A stretch of 64,000 bases of DNA, taken from Echinostoma caproni (Eukaryota > Platyhelminthes > Trematoda > Plagiorchiida > Echinostomatidae). Location: assembly GCA_900618425.1 (NCBI GenBank), contig UZAN01040004.1:29540-93539 (forward strand), written 5' to 3'. Below, piece after piece: positions 27,015 to 37,559 of this stretch. Position 1 is the first letter of the stretch. Every line of letters starts with the position of its first letter. The notes under the pieces were generated by a model. That model did no database searches, had not been told where the DNA came from, and saw nothing but the letters and a program-made list of their open reading frames with translations. The translations under genes were made by a program, and so were the position numbers.

Positions 27015-28330
27015 TAGTCCTTAGCAGACAAACTTGATATACCTTTTGGATAATGGAGAGACAGATAGATGTCCCTGCGCTTATTAGAACGAGTTGCCCT
27101 CCTCAATGTTTGCCAGTGACAAAAAAAATTTGCTGGAAGTTAATCAATCTTCCATATGTGTACCGCAGTAATTTATCCCTACCGTCACTTCAACATAACC
27201 TGAAATCGGAGAAAATCGATATCAGATCTTTTAAGTATCACTAGGTTAAAAATTCAGTTCAGTGGTTCATCCAATCAGCACCGGCTATTTTAAAATGTGG
27301 GAGCTTGCATGGAGTAAGTTCAGAATCTACTTCGTACTTAGCACTATGCACACGCCTTTTGGTTGTGGATCGTCTAGCTCAGAATTAATTGAGCTAACTA
27401 ACAACTCGCAAGTTAGTGATTCGGATCGCACTTAGAACACAAAAGAGTATCGAGAAAGATGAGTAACCACGAGGAGGAATCAGTAGTCCAGTGCCATTGA
27501 TTAGAGTCAAAAGGGTATTAGTTAAACGATCACAGTAACGGATTTGTATATCTATCCGAAATCAGAGCGAAGAGAGCCGAATTGACTGGCATTTAGCTTT
27601 CTCCGCTTCAGGCATTCGGATGAAACTTCATTGCATTGGCAATGATCTGGAACACGGATACAGTAAATTCGAATTACTCCTACAACTTTTCGCTTCTCGG
27701 GGACAAAACGCATGCCTCACAAACCAAATAGCAGATCAGCTTGCTGTTCTGCATCCGATTTGGATTACACCTATCACGTATGTGAATTACATTAGTTAGC
27801 ACAATAGTTGATGACCAACGAGCGCTCTAATCACCTGGTTTGTTGCAATAAATGTGTTAACTTCACTTTCCCATTAGCATAACACACACGCGTATACATT
27901 ATGTCCATACTGCCGTTGGACGCAATGTTTGATCTCTGCATCAAAGCTCCATATAACCGATCCTATTATAGACCCGGTTTGGGGTGGACAGAGTAGAGTA
28001 ACAGGCCATTCACTGCCTATTATCCCGTCATCCTCCATCTTCTGCTCTCCATTGTACTCAAATAGCGGACATTCTGGCGACTTTACTCACCAACCCAATT
28101 GGTTTGTCGTTTGTATAGCTGATAACTGTGCACTCTTTTGTTGTCATTTGTGTCAGCTGTGCAGTTAGTGTGGGGATTTCAGGTAGGGCAGCGGGTGCAA
28201 TAATGAAGCCAGTGGGGTGGATGAGATATCAGTTGCAGTTTTCCGCTCATTTAAATTGTTAAATGAAAAAATTATTCAACTGATGTATATCCTTTTGGAC
28301 TTCTACAATGAAACGGTAATTCATTTTCGA

Positions 28331-28828
28331 TGGTAAATGTTTGGATTAGCCCATTCGGCTTTTCACAGGAACCAGGCACGTTTGGTGAAGTTTGCAGTGG
28401 GTTTCACTCATTGAGAGATCGTTAATCCTTTACTAATTGAATGCATTTAAGTGCAGTGAAAATGTTTGTGATAATCGACAAAGAGCACTGAACAGCTGTT
28501 TCGTCCTGTTTGGGACTTATCAGCAGTGTGAACGTTTTGTGTGCCTGTCAGGAGAATTAAAGATCTCCCAATGAGTGAAACTCACACCAAACTTCATCAA
28601 CAGTGCCTGGTGCCTGTGAAAAACCGAATGGGCTAATCCAAACATTCACCATATAAATTGATTAAGCCGTTCGCACAAAGTGATAACCGTTGACCGTGTA
28701 GCTAAGTCTCGACCCAATTGTTCGCGGTTCGAGTTCTGCTGGGGACGCAGAAAGTACGCACTGCTGAGGAGTCCCAAACAGGGCGAAACATTTGTCCAGT
28801 GCTCTTTGTCGATTATCACAAACACTTC
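28331..28828. repeat. Interleaved double inverted repeat with SINE family B
   Basis: Two inverted pairs are interleaved. Arm A (28331-28424) is the inverse of A' (28557-28652), sharing for example GGATTAGCCCATTCGG with its complement. Arm B (28461-28541) is the inverse of B' (28749-28828), sharing GATAATCGACAAAGAGCACTG with its complement. B' is the tail of a plus-strand SINE whose head has the B-box-like GGTTCGAGTTCTGC near 28727. Partial copies of B and A' lie near 11.2-11.4 kb in the same order. The arrangement points to a fold-back element or head-to-head SINE insertions. Confidence 0.65.
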
Positions 28829-28835
28829 CACCCTA
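28690..28835 (+). repeat. tRNA-derived SINE, family B
   Basis: A tRNA-like head with GGTTCGAGTTCTGC (B-box) is followed by GGGGACGCAGAAAGTA, a GCTGAGGAGTCCCAAACAGG body and a GCTCTTTGTCGATTATCACA tail. The copy at 47078-47225 has the same layout with many substitutions, so the family is old. Confidence 0.6.
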
Positions 28836-28999
28836 TTAAAACTGTTATTCACTTTAGTCACAAGAGATCCATGGACGGAACGGATCTCACTGAAAAACTT
28901 GGGCTTCGTGCTCATGATTATTGAGCAAATTGGCTTGTCTTTGTTTGAGATACCAATCAGTATATTATGTGTTAAAGCATGTTCAAATTTCCTAATAGT

Positions 29000-31900
29000 T
29001 TATTCACTAGAGATGTGAAGCAACGCAACATTCACATTCAACTACATTTACGTAAGCGGTCAGATTGAGCCAAATTTTCATTCATGTTTGATTGCAATCT
29101 TAACTGCTTGCTCTTGTGCAAGCACTTGGATCGCAATAGGACAGTCATTTTAGTGGAACAGAATAGAACACTTTGTGTGAACCCCCAAATCTGGCTTACA
29201 AAGTGGTATAAACATTTTCGAATTTCCATGATCAACTTAAGGCTCAATGAACCAAACATTACAAAAAATATAAACGACATGGATTTCGAATGCATTGACG
29301 TTAGGCAAGCGTAATCCGAAATTTATTACCATTGAATACTTGTACTGTCTTCAGGATATTCCCTTTTGTGAAATCAAAAGAAAAGTACTGTGCGTAGTAG
29401 AGCACTATTTGTCTGTAATTCTCTTGATCCAAAAGCGGTTTGGTACTTTCTTATAGAAAATTTATTGTTGATAATCATCATCAAAATAGCTTTTCTTATT
29501 TGGAAGGACCACAAAAATGCAATAACGCACAATTTGCTACGCTCGGTAATGAAGATATAGTAACTCCACACGCGGTAAAATAGCAAAAAAGACTGCTTGG
29601 TACTCAAAAACTTTTCATACATCAGATTGTGATTTAACCAAATTGTTGGTCATTTGAGAAACATTGCTCTTATGTTGAGCAGATCCGTATATCAATCAAT
29701 AATCTCACTCCAAATGATTTATGCTTTTACTGTGGACCAAAAACTTGCTGTCTGAAAATGACAGCTGACGAAACAAACTTGTGTCAACTACGATCGGTTG
29801 TATTTACCATCGTGACTTGATTGTCTGCAGCAGCAGATCAACAGATATGGAGAAAGCCATAAATGGCTTAAAGTCGTATTCACACAGTACGGAATCCAAC
29901 AAGAATTTGCACACATAAATATGAGGTAAAACATGTGCAGACATTTTGTACTGTAAGCTGCTATTGATAAGTGTAATTGGCGACTTGCTCCCACTCCTTT
30001 ACTTTGTACTTTACATTGTATTTGTTGATCTTTGGGAATGTCAACTTTTACTTCAAGTGAGCAGTGCAACTCTGAGTGACCGGCAATCACGGTGAACCAT
30101 GAGCAGGGATAATGTCTTTTAAACAATGACACTGAGCTATTAGACACAAAGACACTTGGTGTTTACTCTATACTTTCGGACTTTTGTCCCAGGTGATCGG
30201 ATCGCCGACGAATAAGATGATAGCCCATCATGGCGTTTTTGCTTTAGTGAATTTATTATGAGCCAGATAAAATAAATCAACGGATCAATGTTTACGTTTA
30301 TTCAAATATAAGTTCTGGGGGCTGTTTGAAATTTCGTCCATGCTTTGATTGCTGAGATTACAAAAATAGACCTAGAATGCAGAGCCAAGCAAATCTGCTT
30401 TGAAGGGGCAATTTTGTCCAGATGGATGTGAACATAGCCTTTGATGATGATATTTTACATTTTTTATAGGTCACGGATGTCGAATCATATTTTTTGATAT
30501 AATTAATAGAACAAATTAAAGAAAAATTGGCAGCATTCGGATACCTAAGGTGAAAATTGCTACCAGCCGCGGGTACAAAATTACTCACCATGCTATTGTT
30601 TTATAAAAAAGAGCCGCACTGAGTACTGTTTTATCGGTAAAGATAAAATGAGCTCATCGTGAACGGATTCCGTCTGATGATCTACTGTCTGGAATACAGT
30701 CCGGGGAACAGTGGTGTCCAGTTGCACGCATTTGGGACTTATCTTCGACGCGTCAGTATTTACGAGCTCCATGAATATTATTCGGTTATTCCCGCGGCAT
30801 GATGTCTCATCAAAATGTGTTTGAATACAAAACCGAAATTGTGCATTCACGAGTCAGAAGCCGAAGTTTTTGGAGCTCCTACAGCTTGATTATTGTGCCC
30901 CTAAACGCGTTCACAGCAACGGTCAATTGATTTTATCTACTACAATCACGATTAGCTTCAGTGAAATGAATAAAAACTGGAGTGAAAACGGAGCCGTCGA
31001 ATCATTCTCACGTGTACTCCACCAACTGTCTTTTAAGCGGCACAAAACAGTGCATACTCGGAAAGATTAACCTCATCTAAATTTTGATTCGCATATTGAT
31101 ATTTTGAAAGCCAATAAATTTCCACAGGCATAGGAAAATAACTGGAGATTAAAATGCAAGGCATGAAGGATAGGGCTCTCGTTTGCATTGTGACACTTTA
31201 GCAGGGTAAAGTGATTGTTCTAGCTGTAAAAATAAAAGTTGGTCTCTTGCTTCTAAAAAATAAAAGCTCATATATATTTCGCCACTACTAATACTAATAT
31301 CCCTACTGTTATAATCGTAAACGCTTTTCGAGAATTATTCAAAATTTTCCTGTCTACTCATTGTAGTTTTTCATAATTGGTAGGTGTTATAGCATCATTT
31401 TAGGTTATATTGCAACGTGGGAGAATTGTGGACAGAAGGTTACAAAAAAGTAAAGTAAGGATCCTATACATCGGTAATGGAGATTCATAAAAGGAACAAA
31501 ATATGGGACAACTAAATCGTCTGCAACGGTAGACTTGGACTCAGGGACGCTTTCAAACGAAGTATGCATAGGAAGAATATTCTATGACTAAACGTACTTC
31601 GGGCACGGCAACCCCTATTTTAAACACGCGTTTTCCGTTCGTATTCATTTATTGGCTAATGGTGGTATATGCTATCCTCTCGTTCCGAGCCATACAGTTC
31701 AAGTCTTTAAATTGTTTCACTGTGTACTGTAGCGTTAGTCGGCCGTCTCCATTTTCTCACTGATTCACAATGTCATTTCTTACCGAACACGTCATGAGCA
31801 AAATTATTTTTTTTAAAATGGTTCAACCAAATATCTTCAAACATTTGGTTCTCTTAGTTTCCAGCTTCGAAGTGTTTGTGTCACTTTTCCAACAAGTGTT

Positions 31901-33180
31901 ACTGGCTTTCGATTAAATCATTATAAATTTTGTCAATTTGCTGCCCGGTACGGTTAATTTAACAGTGTATTTTAATTATTTATACGAATAAAAAGTGCTA
32001 GTGAAAACCGCTTGGTTTGACTACACCAAATTGGGCACGGGAATGAGGTATTCAAGTGGTGATGGCCAAGAAGAAACAACTTGACAGAGTGGGGAAAGTA
32101 GGTACGATGATAGCTACTCCAACTCATTCAGGCAAAACTGAGAAGACACAAAACTGATGTACCGAAAAATGTCAAATAAGGAATGTTTACCAGCGGGAAC
32201 ATTTTTATCGCACAAATGAGACTAGAGAACAGTTTCCGATGACAATGCAGAAATGGCCTAGTAGCATTCAAGTTTGACAAAGTTCTCATGTGTATTGGGC
32301 TTGGAACTAATCGAATCGAATAATCCTAAATTTTTCTTTAAACTCAACGGACACTTACAAAACAATAGCTACAACAGAATAGTTTGATGGCTAACAAAAC
32401 ATCTGGTAGGACAAAATGATGCCTATAGAAGCCATATATTTATTTTACACTTTACCTCTGTTGATTTTGGCATCTGAAGTCCGTTGAACAATCAGAAATA
32501 ACTAAAAACTAATGTACAGCTCTATGAAAACACCGTTGTTCGGTGCTCTTTTTGGATGACATTTCAATCAGTCTATCATGAGTCTTCTCTATACAGGAAA
32601 CCGAACGGTATGATTGCATAACGGAATTACAAATTGGCGCACTACTTGCCACGACAGCGGTTTCAAAAGCTGTTTGCTTCGAGATTTATTGTGATCAAAA
32701 ACACATTTTGTGACAAAAAAGCAATGGGTTTTGATAATGCGTTTTTCACGTTGCTACGTTGATCTACCGTTTTCTGTTCAGGTAAATATTTGACTGTTAT
32801 CAGTAGGAAAGGTTCAGAGCATATATTTATAGTATCATAACGAAATACTTTGAAACTATGAGTCACTTGTTCAGCCTAAAGAATCATTCTACCCACAAAT
32901 ATAGAGAGCCATATTTCACAGTACTAAACTTCACATATCAACAGAGTAAATCAGATTGATTTGTGATCACTTACGCATTCTATAACTTACAAAGGATTTA
33001 GTGACACGTTCTCATTCTGATAATTATTCTTCTTACAATTCAAAGACTTATCCGAAAACCCAATTGTACTCGAACAGTGTAACTCAGGTAATACTATACC
33101 GTTACAAATGTTGTACGCGATAAGTCGTTGCAAGAAAATCTTCCGTGGCTATTTTGTATTGTGTTAATGAAACCCGTGTC
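29000..33180. other. Intronic sequence, nothing recognised
   Basis: AT-rich sequence with several short ORFs on both strands. The 85-codon ORF at 30850-30593 (minus) has no acceptor between its upstream stop and its start, so it was not called. Confidence 0.4.
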
Positions 33181-33345
33181 ACAGCAATCACAATGCAGTT
33201 TTAGGCCGTTCTTTAAATGACCATGTACTGATCGGCAAAAATAAATTACAAGAGGCATTTCGCCACATGGTACCTCGTAGATAGCACATGGTATCATTTT
33301 TGTGGGTGCCATCTATACCCGCATTTTTCAGCTTTTTCTTGTTAC

Positions 33346-33463
33346 CGTTCTCATACTTTTCACATCTATCCTCCTTGTCGGACCAAATGAGTGAGTGAAG
33401 CACAATAACCAGAAACAACAACCCTAGATGAGCAAGGGCATTGCTTATGTAAAGTGAAATAAA
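33346..33463 (-). CDS. Candidate hydrophobic (membrane) exon inside the long intron
   Basis: A 118-nt segment follows a good acceptor (CTCATCTCTTATTCAG) in phase 0 and ends at G|GTAACA (33345-33340) in phase 1. It encodes about 39 residues: a hydrophobic run, LAHLGLLFLVIVLHSLIW, then a charged segment DKEDRCEKYEN. This is typical of a membrane helix and stop-transfer sequence. It lies 138 nt downstream of the S6-like exon on the same strand and could belong with it. Sequence after the donor stays open to 33188. A 33-nt GTAACA...TATAG stretch could be a mini-intron or coding. No family was recognised. Confidence 0.3.
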
Positions 33464-33601
33464 CTGAATAAGAGATGAGGAATTCAGCAGGTAGAGAAAG
33501 GTAAAATTTTCAATCGCACCCCATGACTAGTGCAATGTTTTTTGAGCTCAGAATTCAAACAAGAGTGCTCTTGACAGCGATCTAATGGTAACCCGATTTT
33601 A

Positions 33602-33997
33602 TTCACTTAATAATTCCCTGACAGTGAGTGTGTTTTGGTCCACCTCCACCAGTTCCCCTAAATATACAATGTTTCCGGTAAAATAGACAGTCACATTCAG
33701 TTGGACACTTTCTAGCATCATCGCAAAATAGACATCGGAGATGAAGCGCTCACCACCATCAAAAACCATCAAATAACCGGACACATGCCAGTTCCACTGG
33801 ATTTTATGCTCTATCAAGGAACGAAATGGGTTCACTTGAAACTGCTTCACCCAGCCATCAGACAACAATAATTCAAAGTGTTGCAGAATGGAAACAAGTG
33901 TTTTAACAACGTGCTCCAGAGCAGCTATAAAACCACTCAAGTGAACAACAACAGCCACGCACGTTTTGTAAAGCATGATTTCGTTTCCTCCGAGGTC
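33602..33997 (-). CDS. Candidate S6-like (dystroglycan alpha N-terminal-type) exon inside the long intron
   Basis: The ORF starts in phase 0 after ...CCTCAAATATCAG (33998 upward) and stays open for 132 codons to a TAA at 33601-33599. The layout resembles the dystroglycan S6-like domain: CVAVVVHL (strand), ALEHVVKTLVSILQHF (helix), KIQWNWHVSGYL (the WKLGC-like strand, but lacking its cysteine) and VQLNVTVYFTGN (last strand, with an NxT site). Similarity is weak and structural. The missing second cysteine argues for divergence or against the assignment. It may be a paralogue exon, a duplicated domain or an unrelated gene. An internal donor (ATT|GTATAT) would end it in phase 0 and could join it to the exon at 33463. 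Confidence 0.35.
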
Positions 33998-35102
33998 CTG
34001 ATATTTGAGGCACCGGCAAACCACTGGTCACGATCGCATCATATGCAAAACTGGCCTCGCCCAGTCATTAAATTGGGAAGACTCTGACTGATAATTCTCC
34101 GGAAATAGAAATACAAACAAGAAACATGGCCATGTTCACAATTTCTCTTTTAAAGTTTAGTTTTCTAATGGTTGAAACGTTTGTTAATACAAAACTTATC
34201 TAAGCTACAATTTGGTTACACAACGACAGAATCTGTGACAATCACTCTGGACCAGATCACAGCATGCATTCATTGGTATTAATTCATTTTGCAAGATAAA
34301 GGATAATAGAATTTGCCAATTATATACCCCTTTTCCTTCAGCGCATCTTACAGCAGAGAAACACATTTCGAACACTATTGGAATCAGAATGCCAACAGAT
34401 TGCGATAAATTCGCTCAAGGGTTATTCTGTCACGAAATGGACGATGTGCATGGGAGGGTGTTGTGACCCTGTTTATAATTCAGAAAAGAATTGAATCGAT
34501 CGATTTTCAGAACAATGAAACTCTCCGAATGGGAAAATTATTCCACCTTCTCAGCAGCCCTGATCACGCACGTTAAGTGAACGGTTTTCTTCAGCATGTC
34601 ACTCACACAAATTGTGACCAGCAGCAAAATAGTGAACAATATGTCAGATGCAGCGCGATATTCATTTCATTTGAGACAAAACAAAAAAATATTCAGACAA
34701 TTGAAATGGTCACTATGCTTGATTGCCTCATCCAGACTCTCCTGCAGAATAAACCCGCTCTCTATATGAGGAGAACGCTTGTGCTTTCATTGCAAGTGAG
34801 ATACGCAGGTTGGGAGAAGTTGCAGATCCCATGAATCTGATTTGACTCGAATTGGAAGTGGGTTTCAATGGTCCGATCCATATAGAAACGGGCAGTACAA
34901 CAATGAAATCTCGACAAAGAAGCAGGAATATATTTAAATGAGTATGTTCAGTCTATGTTGTCCATGAGATGCACATCAATATTAGATACGCTGTTGCATT
35001 TTTTCGAACAGTAGTAATGATATACAGGAAAATCAATTAAACAATGAAGAGTAAGTGGTATGTTTTGTTTAGCCTCTCGATCTTGATATTAACTGTAAAT
35101 AC

Positions 35103-35251
35103 TCCATCGAACAATACGTATGGCTAGTTATTTTCAATAACTGTTGTGTAAACGGCGACCGCCAGGAAAAAGACCGCTCGTTATTCTGGTCGAATTCTGG
35201 TGAAACATAAAGAGCATTCGTAAAAAACTTTACTGGAAGTTGATTAACAAT
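35103..35251 (-). CDS. Candidate small exon just downstream of the signal-peptide exon
   Basis: The segment follows a strong acceptor (CGTCTTCTCCTTCAG) and only phase 0 is open, the same phase as the end of the exon at 35457. It encodes about 50 residues starting IVNQLPVKFF and including ERSFSWRSPFTQQLL. A possible donor is GA|GTATTT (35102-35097), leaving phase 2. If used after exon 1 it would give an alternative product that cannot splice directly into exon 2 at 14562 in phase. No domain recognised. Confidence 0.25.
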
Positions 35252-35456
35252 CTGAAGGAGAAGACGTTTCAGTTACCATAACTGTATGCATTTCAATTTG
35301 TTTTATCCCTTGAATGATTCAAATATGTAGACACACCAAACTTCTTTGAATGACGTTGTGTATTTTCACAGATTCAGCGAAAACGCACATTATCCTTAGT
35401 TTATTTAACTGTTTGTATGAGTCCATACAAAGCGGTATTTCGTCTGGTGTACTTAC

Positions 35457-35648
35457 TTCATATTGTTCAGGTAATGCAATATCAAATGGCACCCCACTGA
35501 TAATAGTGTAGTGAATGAGTTCCTCTTCCATGTAGGCATGTTGCGCTTCAACCCGTAGGTTGATTATAATGATAATGGAAATTGTCCAAAAGGTGTAACG
35601 CCTCCATGCACCAGCACTGCATACGATGCCACGTCCGGTGGACCGCAT
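35457..35648 (-). CDS. Dystroglycan-like gene, exon 1 (signal peptide and start of Ig-like domain 1)
   Basis: This 64-codon first exon opens at an ATG (35648-35646) and ends in phase 0 at a strong donor, GTAAGT (35456-35451). An in-frame stop lies upstream of the ATG, so it is the natural start. The N-terminus has a basic segment, a hydrophobic core (TFWTISIIIIINL, residues 19-31) and a likely cleavage site after VEA (33-35), so the product enters the secretory pathway. Residues 50-60, ISGVPFDIALP, resemble the opening strand of the dystroglycan N-terminal cadherin-like domain. The following exon at 14562 also starts in phase 0 and continues that domain. The signal peptide is clear. Assignment to this gene depends on the phase match and the weak domain similarity across a 20.9-kb intron. 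Confidence 0.62.
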
Positions 35649-36034
35649 GATACTATTCCAAACTTTCCGATCCGTGTTTTCTAAACGAGGGGTCAAATCC
35701 CTCGAAGGTTGATGTTCACTGACCGGTAGATACAATGGGGTAGCTAATCAGGAAACCGCTGTAATTCATACTACGTGGCAGGCTTATTTTTGTTCAATAT
35801 GTTATTGTATCTGTATGGTATTTGTATGATATTGCACTGAGTCGAAGGATCGGACTGATGTTCAGACGGAAGAGAATAGTACACAGGCGAATGACATCAC
35901 AATGAGAGAAACGGGTAGAAGGCTAACCAGTGCAGAATACGGGAAGCAGAAGTCACAATGTTTGTACATTAATGCATACACTTGGATGCTGGAAAAGGTC
36001 CATTACTGTTGGTTGTCCGTATGTATGCGTAGGT

Positions 36035-37010
36035 GCATGCGTGTGTGTGTGTATGTGGGTGTGGATGTGTGCTCGCACGAACTTGCGTACTAGGGCAAAT
36101 TACGAATCGGTCAACTTGCTCCACTATAAGCTCAACTGGCTCCCGGGGTTGATTCTATTCTCCAATCTTGGCACGTGCTCTTTTCTACTTGTAGAATACA
36201 CAACATTCGCAGACTTGCGAGGGTATTTAGCCCCTCCCAAGAGCCTTTCCTTTGCGTGAGGTTTTGTCAAATGAAATTTGTTTGCCATGCAAATACAAAA
36301 AGAGCTCCCTACCCCGGGTATCCGCATTTGGATGTATTTGAGCACGCGTGTATATATGGTTGTGTGTGTGTGTGGAAGTGTGCATGTTTGCATATGCAAT
36401 CGCCCGTTGTGCGTGGGTGTGAGTAACACAACGGGTCAGAGTAGGTTAACGGGAGTTTGTATTTGTGTATATCAGTCATGACTTATGGACACTCCAAAGG
36501 AGTGCCATGAATGAGTGCGATAGTGCATGAATATATGAATCTATGAGTCGGACCTGTCCCTTGAATTCTCATGTAGGTTCCACGGTTTGTGTGTTCCCGT
36601 GCGTGACTTTTGGGAACCACTGAGTCGGTCTAATCATGATCATCTTTCGGGTATGTGACTAATGATACTAGAATACACTTACGCACAATAAATCACCCTC
36701 ACACGCTTATAAACACAAGCACACACACGGGCGCGTTCATAGACAAACACGTTTGAACTCATGGGAATGGCCTCAGGCCGGGTGAGAGAGAGCAGGTTGC
36801 AGCTTGCATGGGAGCACGAGAGTGAATGTGTGTGTTTATGTGAGGTAGAGATAGATAGAGAATTAGCACGGGAAATACAGACATATGCGTGGGAAGTGGG
36901 AATTTCATTAAAGCGCGTTTAACCAGATCCGCCTGATGGGAAGTGCGAATCAGCTGACAAGAGTAAACTAGACAGATAATGGGACGGACAGTCTGGTGAT
37001 AGATTGTGAG
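36035..37010. repeat. GT/CA-rich low-complexity region
   Basis: Repeated GT runs (near 36040-36070, 36358-36383) give way to CA-rich stretches (near 36690-36740). Several ORFs appear here on both strands only because low-complexity sequence lacks stops. None was called. Confidence 0.7.
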
Positions 37011-37307
37011 CAAGACAGATCAGTCTTTAGTTCATTGAGTTCGAAGACGCTAAAACAGATATAAATATATACATACAAGTTTCTGGGACTCCCATAGAAT
37101 GAATCATCCGGATTAGTCTACACTTAATTAGTTCGTTGGACGCGAATAGACTTGCACATTGGATCACGGACCTATTTCGAGTAATTGCACGATGAATAAC
37201 ATAAGAACGACTAAAGGAAATCGACAGGAAACCACAAAAAGCGCTCCACGGCTGTGACTATGACAGAACCATCACAACGGCTCGCCTACTTGGCATAATA
37301 CTATAAA

Positions 37308-37308
37308 C

Positions 37309-37358
<50 letters not shown>
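37308..37358. repeat. (AAT)n microsatellite
   Basis: About 17 AAT units without interruption. Confidence 0.97.
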
Positions 37359-37559
37359 GCTAAAGAGAGATCCGAATGTATTTACACAGCTGACGAGATT
37401 ACCACGAAACAGTTGAATTCAACGCATCCTGTGATCATGATGCTTCTTCTTGCTCTCATGAAATTGTTAAAGGGAACTGGTTATATGAAATTCCTTTTAA
37501 GTTACTGAACAAAATATTGAACAGATAACTTTAACGAAAAATTTTTGGTCTGTAAAAAA

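Larger units (their letters stand above)
6377..35648 (-). other. Dystroglycan-like gene, partial (five chained exons)
   Basis: This entry covers the gene whose exons are listed below. The five exons join in phase (192+554+223+562+149 = 1680 nt, 560 codons) with GT donors and AG acceptors. Dystroglycan is the laminin receptor of the dystrophin-glycoprotein complex at muscle, epithelial and neural surfaces. The domain order fits the alpha-subunit: signal peptide (1-36), first cadherin/Ig-like domain (about 46-165), S6-like domain (about 172-332), short linker (345-405) and second cadherin/Ig-like domain (about 408-530). The strongest evidence is residue-level similarity to the family: LHWNSTSSDL in domain 1, the spacing of Cys172 and Cys282, MYRIGC and the following KW strand, and WISFDPKSK in domain 2. 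Intron sizes are about 20.9, 5.2, 1.0 and 0.5 kb. The C-terminal exons are not identified. Coding is inferred from sequence alone. Confidence 0.72.

Noticed and set aside
28646..29018. ORFs of 89-112 codons on both strands
   Set aside because: They are translations of SINE family B.
30593..30850. 85-codon minus-strand ORF as an exon
   Set aside because: There is no acceptor between the upstream stop and the start, and no good donor.
35649..35735. In-frame extension upstream of the exon 1 ATG
   Set aside because: It uses a non-ATG start after an in-frame stop. The ATG at 35648 gives a standard signal peptide.
35902..36481. Overlapping ORFs on both strands
   Set aside because: They lie in GT/CA low-complexity sequence, which rarely has stops.
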